Positions 1 to 5,107 of a DNA stretch of 5,107 nucleotides are shown one piece after another. Both the position numbers and the translations under genes were made by a program. The notes under the pieces are model-generated. The model made no database searches. It was not told where the DNA came from and saw nothing but the letters and a program-made list of their open reading frames with translations. The stretch comes from Geobacteraceae bacterium. GTDB lineage: Bacteria > Desulfobacterota > Desulfuromonadia > Desulfuromonadales > Geopsychrobacteraceae. Every line of letters starts with the position of its first letter. Within the stretch, counting starts at the first letter, position 1. The stretch lies in NCBI GenBank assembly GCA_027064785.1, contig JAMOPE010000462.1:1-5107 (forward strand), given 5' to 3'.

Positions 1-536
1 ATCTGTTGGGGCGTTGTCAGGAACTGCCGCTGATTATAAAGCCTTCCCGGGAAGGGTCTACCATCGGAATTACCATTGCAGAAACGGTTGAAGCACTAAA
101 TGACGGAGTTGGCCTGGCGGCAAAGCTGGATGGGACGGTGCTGGTAGAAGAGTTTATTGCTGGCAGCGAATTGACGGTATCGGTTGTCAACGGTCAGGCC
201 ATGCCGATTATTCAGATTGTCCCCAAAAGCGGGTTTTACGATTATCAATCGAAATATACGACAGGGGCAACGGAGTACTTGATTCCCGCGCCTGTTGACA
301 GTGATTTGACACAAAAGATTCAAAATGCTGCGCTGAAAGCGTGCCAGATTCTTGGCTGTCGGGGGGCGGCACGTGTCGATTTTATGCTCGGTGATGACAA
401 TTGCTACTGCATTGAAGTGAACACGATTCCGGGAATGACGGAAACGAGCCTGCTGCCTAAAGCAGCACAGGCTGCAGGGATCGATTTTCCCCAGCTGGTA
501 GAAATGATTCTCCTCGATGCGGGATTGGATAAATAA
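1..536 (+). CDS. ddl: D-alanine--D-alanine ligase, C-terminal part (5' truncated by window edge)
   Basis: ATP-grasp ligase that joins two D-alanines, using ATP, for the peptidoglycan precursor UDP-MurNAc-pentapeptide; it acts in the cytoplasm. The reading frame is open from base 3 and ends with TAA at 534-536. About 177 residues are visible, so roughly 130 N-terminal residues lie upstream if the protein has the usual length near 308. Visible motifs are KPSREGSTIG (the Lys codon at 39-41 matches the ATP-binding Lys144 of E. coli DdlB, and the Ser matches Ser150), LVEEFIAGSELTV, YDYQSKY (matches the Tyr216 loop), and the Mg-binding residues: Asp of RVDF (378-380), and Glu (414-416) and Asn (420-422) of IEVNTIPGMTE. 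All catalytic residues in the visible half are present. It lies 5 nt before ftsQ, the usual dcw order. The TTG at 6 is internal and not a start. Whether it would be called ddlA or ddlB is not decided by the sequence. Confidence 0.96.
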   Translation, partial: LLGRCQELPLIIKPSREGSTIGITIAETVEALNDGVGLAAKLDGTVLVEEFIAGSELTVSVVNGQAMPIIQIVPKSGFYDYQSKYTTGATEYLIPAPVDSDLTQKIQNAALKACQILGCRGAARVDFMLGDDNCYCIEVNTIPGMTETSLLPKAAQAAGIDFPQLVEMILLDAGLDK

Positions 537-541
537 GAGCT

Positions 542-1390
542 ATGCGCGATCTGAAAAAGACCCGGCAGAAAGCAAAAAAGGTTCGGCATAACCGGATCAA
601 GCAGAAAAAGCAGCCGCTCCAGTGGCGCAAGTTTCTGCCCCGGGTGCTGCGTGTCGGGATCGCACTGTTCAGCGTCACTTTGATCCTGGTTGGTGGTTTC
701 TTTGTTTCGCAGTTTCTGATGGCGTCCGATCTGTTCCGGGTTGATGAAGTGACTGTTCAGGGGAATCAACGTTTGAGTGGACAGCAGATTGCCGTGCTGT
801 CGGACATCGAAAAAGGGGTCAATACTTTTGAGCTCGATCTCGATCTGATCGGCCGTAAAATTGAGGAAAATCCTTGGATTCAAACGGCTCAGGTGCAGCG
901 GATATTTCCCCGTCAGGTTGTGATACAGGTGACCGAACGAAAGCCGGTTGCCATTATTAATCTGGGATACCTTTACTATCTCGATAAGCAGGGTGAAATC
1001 TTTAAGGTTCTTGGTGCTGCGGACAGTCTCGATTTCCCGGTTGTCACCGGTTTCGATTATGAAAAAGCACAAAAGCACGACGCTGACTATGCACAGGATT
1101 TACGTCAGATTGTCGAACTGCTGGATGATATCCGTCAGCGGCCACAATTTGATTTGAAACAGGTCTCAGAGGTTCACCGTGATAAGACTGGCGATCTGAC
1201 TCTGTTCACGCTGCGTGGCGGAGTCAGGGTGAAGCTGGGACGTGGTGAATATAAAAAGAAAATCGACCGGCTGGAAAAGATTTACGCCCGGCTGAAACCG
1301 AAATTGAAAATACTCGATTATATCGATCTGAACGTTGATGAGAAAGTTATCGTAAGAATTGAACGGCTGAAAAAAACGGCCAAAGGCTGA
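542..1390 (+). CDS. ftsQ: cell division protein FtsQ (POTRA domain, divisome subunit)
   Basis: Bitopic inner-membrane division protein that, by family knowledge, binds FtsB/FtsL and links the cytoplasmic Z-ring to septal peptidoglycan synthesis. The 282 residues fit the family. Residues 1-30 are strongly basic (14 Lys/Arg), as expected for a cytoplasmic tail. A single hydrophobic segment spans about 36-60. A POTRA domain follows at about 65-138, beginning FRVDEVTVQGNQRLS and containing NPWIQTAQVQRIFP and VVIQVTERKPVAII. The FtsQ-type beta domain covers about 142-275, with YYLDKQGEIFKV at its start. The ATG at 542 lies only 5 nt after the ddl stop and has just a weak purine run (AAGAG-like) in front, so its translation is probably coupled to ddl; this is inferred. 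The start is supported because the basic tail and membrane segment begin at once. Nothing is missing or odd in the protein. Confidence 0.95.
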   Translation: MRDLKKTRQKAKKVRHNRIKQKKQPLQWRKFLPRVLRVGIALFSVTLILVGGFFVSQFLMASDLFRVDEVTVQGNQRLSGQQIAVLSDIEKGVNTFELDLDLIGRKIEENPWIQTAQVQRIFPRQVVIQVTERKPVAIINLGYLYYLDKQGEIFKVLGAADSLDFPVVTGFDYEKAQKHDADYAQDLRQIVELLDDIRQRPQFDLKQVSEVHRDKTGDLTLFTLRGGVRVKLGRGEYKKKIDRLEKIYARLKPKLKILDYIDLNVDEKVIVRIERLKKTAKG

Positions 1391-1405
1391 TACCAAGGGG
1401 GTGTC

Positions 1406-2635
1406 ATGAGTAAAAGAACAGAAAATTTAATTGTCGGGCTTGATATCGGTACCACGAAAATTTGTTGCATCGTCGGCAATATGACCGAAGAAGGGCTGGA
1501 AGTTGTTGGCATCGGCACCAGCCTGTCAAAAGGGTTGCGGAAAGGTGTTGTCATTAATATCGAAAGCACTGTATCGGCGATCCAGAAGGCAATCCGTGAA
1601 GCTGAGCTGATGGCGGGTTGTGAAATCAAGTCGGTGTTTGCCGGAATTGCCGGTGGTCACATCAAGGGGCTGAATTCACAGGGTGTGATTGCGATCAAAA
1701 ACCGTGAAGTGACTAGTGAAGATCTGCAGCGGGTCATTGATGCCGCCAAGGCGATTGCGATCCCGATGGATCGTGAGGTGATGCATATCTTGCCGCAGGA
1801 ATTTATCATCGATGATCAGGATGGAATTCGTGAGCCGCTGGGAATGAGTGGTGTCCGTCTTGAGGCGAAAGTTCACATTGTCACCGGAGCAGTTGCCAGT
1901 GCCCAGAATATCATCAAGAGCTGTAATCGGGCCGGGGCCGACGTTGCCGATATCGTCCTCGAGCAACTGGCGAGTAGCGAAGCTGTTTTGTCGTCGGATG
2001 AAAAAGAGCTGGGTGTCGCACTGGTTGACATTGGTGGTGGAACATCGGATATCGCGATTTTCTCCGAAGGTGCGATCAAGCACACCTCGGTTCTGTCGAT
2101 CGGTGGTGATCACCTGACCAATGATATTGCTGTCGGGTTACGGACGCCGATGGCTGAAGCCGAAAAAATCAAGCAGGCGTATGGCTGCTGTTTGACCTCG
2201 ATGGTCGGCAAAGATGAAACGATTGAGGTTCCATCGGTCGGTGGTCGTGAAGCACGAATTCTATCACGACAGTTACTTGCCGAAATTCTTGAGCCGCGGG
2301 TCGAAGAAATTTTCTCGCTGGTGAATCGTGAAATCATCAAGAGTGGCTATGGTGATCTGATTGCTTCGGGCGTCGTGATTACTGGTGGTAGTGCTATTTT
2401 GTCGGGGATGCCGGAACTTGCGGAGCAGGTCTTTAATCTTCCTGTACGGCGTGGAAATCCTCTCGATATCGGCGGACTGACCGATGTTGTTAATTCACCG
2501 ATTTATGCAACCGGTGTCGGTCTGGTGAAATATGGCAGTCAGAACACAAAAGTTCAGAATTTTAAGATCGGTGAAAAGAACGTTTTTGAGCGGGTTTCGC
2601 AGCGAATGAAGGAGTGGTTCAGCGAATTCTTTTGA
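1406..2635 (+). CDS. ftsA: cell division protein FtsA (actin-like Z-ring membrane anchor)
   Basis: Actin-family ATPase that tethers FtsZ filaments to the cytoplasmic membrane and recruits later division proteins. The length, 409 residues, is typical. Visible motifs are phosphate-1, GLDIGTTKICCIVG at 11-24; the inserted 1C/SHS2 region at about 85-165; phosphate-2, VDIGGGTSDIAIF, with Asp208; and the adenosine motif VVITGGSAILSG with Gly327-Gly328. The C-terminus (about 393-409, VFERVSQRMKEWFSEFF) has alternating hydrophobic and charged residues and fits the amphipathic membrane-targeting helix of the family. The ATG at 1406 follows a clear SD, AAGGGGG at 1395-1401, four bases upstream. The gap to ftsQ is 15 nt, so the two are most likely co-transcribed. 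The paired cysteines in KICCIVG and YGCCLTS are a mild local feature and do not alter the nucleotide-binding residues. After its stop the dense operon spacing ends and ftsZ has its own promoter region. Confidence 0.97.
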   Translation: MSKRTENLIVGLDIGTTKICCIVGNMTEEGLEVVGIGTSLSKGLRKGVVINIESTVSAIQKAIREAELMAGCEIKSVFAGIAGGHIKGLNSQGVIAIKNREVTSEDLQRVIDAAKAIAIPMDREVMHILPQEFIIDDQDGIREPLGMSGVRLEAKVHIVTGAVASAQNIIKSCNRAGADVADIVLEQLASSEAVLSSDEKELGVALVDIGGGTSDIAIFSEGAIKHTSVLSIGGDHLTNDIAVGLRTPMAEAEKIKQAYGCCLTSMVGKDETIEVPSVGGREARILSRQLLAEILEPRVEEIFSLVNREIIKSGYGDLIASGVVITGGSAILSGMPELAEQVFNLPVRRGNPLDIGGLTDVVNSPIYATGVGLVKYGSQNTKVQNFKIGEKNVFERVSQRMKEWFSEFF

Positions 2636-2688
2636 GCAAAAATTGAATAGATAATTATATTATAATTACTTGTCAAATTTACTTAGTT

Positions 2689-2717
2689 TTGGTAAGTTTA
2701 ACTTACTTAAATATAAC
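2689..2717 (+). promoter_or_regulatory. predicted sigma70-type promoter for ftsZ
   Basis: A -35 box TTGGTA (2689-2694, 4 of 6 consensus bases) is followed by exactly 17 bp and a -10 box TATAAC (2712-2717, 5 of 6). The expected start of transcription is near 2724, giving a leader of about 45 nt to the first ATG. The 48 bases upstream are very A+T-rich and could act as an UP element. A complete TATAAT also occurs at 2661-2666 but has no -35 partner at a workable distance. The promoter implies that ftsZ is transcribed independently of ftsA, in addition to any read-through from the upstream genes. It is inferred from pattern alone. Confidence 0.6.
2693..2705. repeat. 13-bp palindrome in the ftsZ promoter spacer (possible operator)
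   Basis: TAAGTT-T-AACTTA is a perfect inverted repeat with 6-bp arms and one central base. It overlaps the last bases of the -35 box and fills most of the spacer up to the -10 box. The half-site core ACTTA also occurs at 2681-2685 and 2705-2709, so four ACTTA/TAAGT units sit within 29 bp. The position would suit a repressor site. No known operator is recognised, and such A+T-rich DNA gives short palindromes fairly easily by chance. Confidence 0.4.
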
Positions 2718-2757
2718 TAGTTTTCGGATTCGCGGAGAAGCCGGAGGCGCAGCAAGC

Positions 2758-2787
2758 GGGAGGGCATTATGCCTAGTCAAGAGGGAG
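2758..2787 (+). promoter_or_regulatory. two ribosome binding sites serving tandem ftsZ starts
   Basis: The first SD-like run, GGGAGGG (2758-2764), places GGAGG five bases before the ATG at 2769. The second, GAGGGAG (2781-2787), lies inside the seven-codon extension and places GAGG five bases before the in-frame ATG at 2790. The second ATG gives the N-terminus [10 protein letters not shown], which matches the usual family start. The first adds MPSQEGV. The SD at the first ATG is the stronger one on paper, so both starts may be used. Confidence 0.6.
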
Positions 2788-3971
2788 TCATGTTCCAGTT
2801 CGAAGCGGCATTGGATCAAGCTGCAAAAATTAAGGTGATCGGTGTTGGTGGAGGTGGTGGTAACGCCGTCAATACGATGATCAGATGCAATGTGGACGGG
2901 GTCGAGTTTCTCGCCGCCAATACAGACGCACAGGCATTGCGCCGCAGCGACGCTTCAATGAAAATCCAGTTAGGTGGTCATCTCACCAAAGGTCTTGGCG
3001 CCGGGGCTAACCCCGAAATTGGTCGTCAGGCTGCCGAAGAAGATAAGCAACGCCTCGTTGAAATGTTTGAGGGTGCGGACATGATTTTTGTCGCAGCCGG
3101 GATGGGTGGCGGTACCGGAACCGGTGCAGCACCGATCATTGCTGCTGCTGCAAAAGAAGCCGGTGCTCTGACTGTTGGGGTTGTCACTAAGCCGTTTACC
3201 CGTGAAGGCCGTCAGCGGATGCAGCGTGCCGATGCCGGGATTGCTGAGTTGCGCGAAGTTGTCGATTCGCTCGTCGTTGTCCCTAACGATCGTTTATTGG
3301 GACTCGCCGGTAAAAATATGAGTATTCTCGATGCCTTTAAGCCTGCTGATGATGTCCTGCGTCAAGCGGTTCAGGGAATTTCCGATTTAATTACAACCGA
3401 AGGTCTGATCAACGTTGACTTTGCCGACGTCAGAACTGTGATGAGCAACCGGGGTATGGCCATGATGGGAATCGGGATGGCTGAAGGTGAGCGACGTGCT
3501 GCCGAAGCAGCTCATAGTGCAATTAGCAGCCCGCTCCTTGAGGAAGTTGATATCTCCGGTGCCATGGGCGTTCTGGTTAATATCTCAGGCTCTTCCAGCA
3601 TGACGATGGAAGAATTTGAAGAGGCATCAACAATCATCCACGAAAAAGTTCATGAAGACGCCAATATTATCGTCGGTCTGGTGATTGATGAGAATCTCGG
3701 TGAAAAAATTAAAATAACTGCGATTGCAACCGGATTTGGAGCCGCAGCTGAGGAACAACCCCGTGTTGCAGATGTTATCGATCAGCGGGCGCAGACTCTT
3801 TCTCAAGTCACCTCAAAGGTTGACTTTGATGTCCCAACTCACATTCGCAATCAGCAACCGGTTGCTCCGGGTAGCCGGAGATCTCGCGATGTTTTGAATC
3901 AGACTCGCGATCTGTTTGTTGATGACGAGCAGTTTGATATTCCGACATTTTTACGCCGGCGAGTCGACTGA
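2769..3971 (+). CDS. ftsZ: cell division protein FtsZ (tubulin-like GTPase, Z-ring)
   Basis: Tubulin-like GTPase that assembles into the Z-ring at midcell and recruits the divisome. Numbering from the first ATG gives 400 residues. The nucleotide-binding domain has [13 protein letters not shown] at 23-35, the tubulin signature GGGTGTG at 113-119, and PFTREGRQR at 142-150. The catalytic T7 loop NVDFADV is at 215-221 with both acidic residues, Asp217 and Asp220. The folded core ends near ITAIATGFG (316-324). A linker of about 64 residues leads to the conserved tail [12 protein letters not shown] (389-400), the part that binds FtsA and other partners in the family. The linker also holds a related FDVPTHIRN at 353-361. 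The start is ambiguous: 2769 gives the longest frame and the best SD, while 2790 gives the N-terminus MFQF, which I recall as usual in related proteins, and is probably the ancestral start. The promoter lies just upstream and the terminator about 140 nt downstream. Confidence 0.97.
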   Translation: MPSQEGVMFQFEAALDQAAKIKVIGVGGGGGNAVNTMIRCNVDGVEFLAANTDAQALRRSDASMKIQLGGHLTKGLGAGANPEIGRQAAEEDKQRLVEMFEGADMIFVAAGMGGGTGTGAAPIIAAAAKEAGALTVGVVTKPFTREGRQRMQRADAGIAELREVVDSLVVVPNDRLLGLAGKNMSILDAFKPADDVLRQAVQGISDLITTEGLINVDFADVRTVMSNRGMAMMGIGMAEGERRAAEAAHSAISSPLLEEVDISGAMGVLVNISGSSSMTMEEFEEASTIIHEKVHEDANIIVGLVIDENLGEKIKITAIATGFGAAAEEQPRVADVIDQRAQTLSQVTSKVDFDVPTHIRNQQPVAPGSRRSRDVLNQTRDLFVDDEQFDIPTFLRRRVD

Positions 3972-4039
3972 TTATCGTTAGCGCGACCTCGCTTCTGTAG
4001 ATTTTAAAGGGTTCTCCCCCTGTTTTTGATGTGATGCAC

Positions 4040-4057
4040 GCCGGTTCTCCGCCCGGC
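4040..4057 (+). other. small GC hairpin in the ftsZ 3' UTR
   Basis: GCCGG (4040-4044) can pair with CCGGC (4053-4057) around an 8-nt loop. No U-run follows, so it is not a terminator itself. It is the first of three hairpins in a row before the end of the transcript, and may protect the 3' end or simply be part of a structured UTR. Confidence 0.35.
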
Positions 4058-4059
4058 AG

Positions 4060-4079
4060 ATGTACAGCTGTCTGTACGT
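4060..4079 (+). other. hairpin in the ftsZ 3' UTR centred on GTACAG/CTGTAC
   Basis: GTACAG (4062-4067) and CTGTAC (4072-4077) are perfect complements around a 4-nt CTGT loop. One U-G and one A-U pair can extend the stem to 8 bp (4060-4079). The sequence also contains the 8-bp palindrome ACAGCTGT. There is no U-run after it. It could be an RNA structure or a DNA-binding site; the RNA reading is favoured by its place directly before the terminator. Confidence 0.4.
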
Positions 4080-4110
4080 TGTTATGTATTCCCGACGACT
4101 CCCTCGTCAC

Positions 4111-4139
4111 GGGGCCACTTTGTGGCCCCTTTCTTTTTT
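4111..4139 (+). terminator. strong intrinsic (Rho-independent) terminator after ftsZ
   Basis: GGGGCCAC (4111-4118) and GTGGCCCC (4122-4129) form a perfect 8-bp stem with a TTT loop, followed by TTTCTTTTTT (4130-4139). This is a textbook terminator for + strand transcription and closes the ddl-ftsQ-ftsA-ftsZ unit. The minus strand lacks a U-run after the stem, so it works in one direction only. The downstream ligase gene therefore needs its own promoter. Confidence 0.93.
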
Positions 4140-4157
4140 GCGCTAACGTTCTGCACT

Positions 4158-4178
4158 AGTCTTTCTCGCATAAAGACT
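4158..4178. promoter_or_regulatory. 21-bp dyad upstream of the acyl-CoA ligase gene (possible operator)
   Basis: AGTCTTT (4158-4164) and AAAGACT (4172-4178) are exact inverted copies separated by 7 bp. The dyad lies just after the terminator and touches the best -35 candidate, with its centre about 45 bp before the predicted transcription start. That placement suits a regulator of the ligase gene. No known recognition sequence is identified. A hairpin role is less likely because the site lies outside both predicted transcripts. Confidence 0.4.
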
Positions 4179-4206
4179 CGAATCATTTTCCCGGGAATGT
4201 TATATA
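4178..4206 (+). promoter_or_regulatory. weak candidate promoter for the acyl-CoA ligase gene
   Basis: The best pair found is TCGAAT (4178-4183, 3 of 6) with a 17-bp spacer and TATATA (4201-4206, 5 of 6). An overlapping TATAGT at 4205-4210 is an alternative -10 box. A start near 4213 would leave a leader of about 32 nt. The -10 region is convincing and the -35 is poor, which would fit a promoter needing an activator. A promoter somewhere here is expected, because a strong terminator stands directly upstream. Confidence 0.4.
4188..4197. repeat. 10-bp palindrome in the ligase promoter spacer
   Basis: TTCCCGGGAA is a perfect palindrome lying between the candidate -35 and -10 boxes. Flanking CATT and AATG extend it as an imperfect dyad (4184-4199). 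It could be a repressor site, but short palindromes of this kind are not rare and no regulator is recognised. Confidence 0.3.
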
Positions 4207-4244
4207 TAGTAGCCCCTTTACTTTTTCAGTCAGGTTTACTTCCG

Positions 4245-5107
4245 ATGCCAGATGCTGTACTCCACAAAGGAACCCTCTTTGATGTGCTGCTCAACAGTGC
4301 AACTCAATTTGCTGCCCGCCCGGCTTTTATTTATCGCTCCGGTGAAAATGAGTTCGAGGTCAGTTATGAGAAAATGTTTGAAGATGTTCTGATCCTCTCC
4401 AAGGCATTTCGATCTCACAAGGTTCGTAAGGGGTGCAAAGTGATGCTGTTATCGGACAATCGATACGGCTGGATTGTTACCGATTTTGCCCTTGTTTCCC
4501 TCGGAGCAGTTAGTGTTCCGCGCGGGAGCGATACCCCAACACGTGAGCTGGAATTTATCCTTAAGCATGCTGAGTGTGAATTTCTGGTGGTTGAAACAGA
4601 GACCCTGCTGACGGCACACGAAAATATGCTGAAAAAGCTGAAAAAGCTCAAAGCGATCTTCGTTATCGAAGGAGAAAAAACGCATAAATGGTTTGATCAT
4701 ATTTACAGTTATAACGATATCCTGAAGGGTCGGACGATCAGTCAGTCTGATAAGAAGGAATTTGTCGCCCAACGTTATTCAATTGAGTTAAGCGATGTTT
4801 TTACGCTGATTTATACCTCCGGGACGACAGGTGTGCCGAAGGGGGTTCTACTGACCCACGCGAATATCATGTACAATGTGCGCCATCTTCCCGATTTGAT
4901 TGCTCTTGAAGAGACAGACCGCTGGGTTTCTATCTTACCAAGCTGGCATATTTTCGAGCGGGCGGCGGAGTATGTTGCCTTGTCAGCAGGTTGTTGTATT
5001 GTCTATTCAGCCGTTAAGACGTTTGCTGCCGATCTGGAAAAGTATCAGCCGACACTCGTTGCAACGGTTCCCCGGTTGTGGGAATCGATGTACTGCAAAA
5101 TCAATCA
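4245..5107 (+). CDS. long-chain acyl-CoA ligase (AMP-forming), N-terminal part (3' truncated by window edge)
   Basis: Member of the adenylate-forming (ANL) superfamily, most like FadD15/COG1022-type long-chain fatty acid--CoA ligases, which activate fatty acids to acyl-CoA through an acyl-AMP intermediate. The frame is open from the ATG at 4245 to the window end: 287 codons and two bases, about half of a usual length near 600. Visible motifs are the ATP-binding P-loop YTSGTTGVPKGV at 190-201, THANIMYNV after it, the LPSWHIFERAAEY block at 231-243, and VPRLWESMY at 275-283, typical of the long-chain group. The adenylate-binding motifs and the catalytic C-terminal lysine lie beyond the window. 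The SD is weak (AGG at 4232-4234, ten bases before the ATG). The start is supported by the family-like opening GTLFDVLLNSATQFAARPAF. The substrate cannot be fixed from this half. A strong terminator separates it from ftsZ, so a link to division is not implied. Confidence 0.92.
   Translation, partial: MPDAVLHKGTLFDVLLNSATQFAARPAFIYRSGENEFEVSYEKMFEDVLILSKAFRSHKVRKGCKVMLLSDNRYGWIVTDFALVSLGAVSVPRGSDTPTRELEFILKHAECEFLVVETETLLTAHENMLKKLKKLKAIFVIEGEKTHKWFDHIYSYNDILKGRTISQSDKKEFVAQRYSIELSDVFTLIYTSGTTGVPKGVLLTHANIMYNVRHLPDLIALEETDRWVSILPSWHIFERAAEYVALSAGCCIVYSAVKTFAADLEKYQPTLVATVPRLWESMYCKIN

Larger units (their letters stand above)
3976..4148. repeat. 9-bp inverted repeat bracketing the ftsZ 3' region
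   Basis: CGTTAGCGC at 3976-3984, five bases after the ftsZ stop, is the exact reverse complement of GCGCTAACG at 4140-4148, which begins at the end of the terminator U-run. The arms enclose the whole 3' UTR and terminator, 173 bp end to end. No target-site duplication is visible outside the arms (left flank ends TTAT, right flank begins TTCT), and no transposase or element is recognised. A 9-bp match at this distance may be chance. The right arm lies past the expected transcript end, so pairing in the RNA would need read-through. Confidence 0.35.

Noticed and set aside
404..1078. Minus-strand open frame of 224 codons
   Set aside because: It runs antisense across the end of ddl and most of ftsQ, both of which are certain from their motifs. 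Its translation shows no recognisable domain, and no SD or promoter evidence supports it.
1676..2113. Minus-strand open frame of 145 codons within ftsA
   Set aside because: It is fully inside ftsA, which carries all actin-family motifs; the frame is a by-product of ftsA codon use.
2661..2666. Perfect TATAAT as a second ftsZ promoter
   Set aside because: No -35-like hexamer lies 16-18 bp upstream and there is no TGn extension. In DNA this rich in A+T the hexamer is likely by chance.
4008..4027. Possible extra terminator AGGG-loop-CCCT followed by TTTTT
   Set aside because: The stem is only 4 bp, with a base between stem and U-run. It is too weak to call beside the strong terminator at 4111-4139.
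4010..4050. Direct repeat GGTTCTCC (4010-4017 and 4043-4050) in the ftsZ 3' UTR
   Set aside because: Only two copies of eight bases, with no wider similarity around them; not enough to suggest an array or binding-site pair.
3808..4110. Minus-strand open frame of 100 codons over the end of ftsZ and its 3' UTR
   Set aside because: It overlaps the conserved FtsZ tail, and its translation is low in complexity with no family resemblance. It would also start inside the structured UTR without a visible SD.
4217..4241. Direct repeat TTTACTT (4217-4223 and 4235-4241) in the ligase leader
   Set aside because: Seven bases repeated once in a pyrimidine-rich leader is within chance expectation, and there is no further copy.
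4415..4772. Two overlapping minus-strand open frames of 78 and 107 codons
   Set aside because: Both are antisense to the acyl-CoA ligase gene, whose frame is open throughout and carries the ANL motifs.

Overview
The window carries the 3' end of a division and cell wall (dcw) cluster on the + strand. In order it holds the C-terminal half of ddl (D-alanine--D-alanine ligase), then ftsQ, ftsA and ftsZ, and after a strong intrinsic terminator the first half of an AMP-forming long-chain acyl-CoA ligase gene. All genes point the same way and are densely packed except around ftsZ. The FtsZ and FtsA sequences, a FtsZ N-terminus of the MFQF type and moderate base composition suggest a Gram-negative bacterium of the Desulfuromonadales/Geobacterales type (former Deltaproteobacteria). 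This assignment comes from recalled family resemblance, not from a search.

Layout: 1-536 is ddl, whose 5' part lies outside the window. A 5-nt gap leads to ftsQ (542-1390) and a 15-nt gap to ftsA (1406-2635), so these three look like one translationally close-packed unit. A 133-nt spacer follows (2636-2768). Its first 85 nt are only about 19% G+C and contain a good sigma70-type promoter overlapped by a 13-bp palindrome. Its last 48 nt are about 62% G+C and rich in Shine-Dalgarno-like purine runs. ftsZ (2769-3971) has two in-frame, SD-preceded ATG starts. A 273-nt intergenic stretch (3972-4244) then holds a structured ftsZ 3' UTR, a textbook terminator (4111-4139), and a weaker promoter region with two dyad sequences ahead of the acyl-CoA ligase gene (4245 to beyond 5107).

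Function: Ddl makes the D-Ala-D-Ala dipeptide for the peptidoglycan stem peptide. FtsZ polymerises into the Z-ring, FtsA tethers it to the membrane, and FtsQ links the ring to the periplasmic septum-building machinery. The acyl-CoA ligase activates fatty acids and appears to be a separate transcription unit. I see no mobile element, CRISPR array, tRNA or rRNA. I found no sign of a new multi-gene system: the genes are ordinary core genes. The points worth a second look are in the regulatory DNA around ftsZ and in the FtsZ C-terminal linker, which carries a second copy of the tail-like motif.
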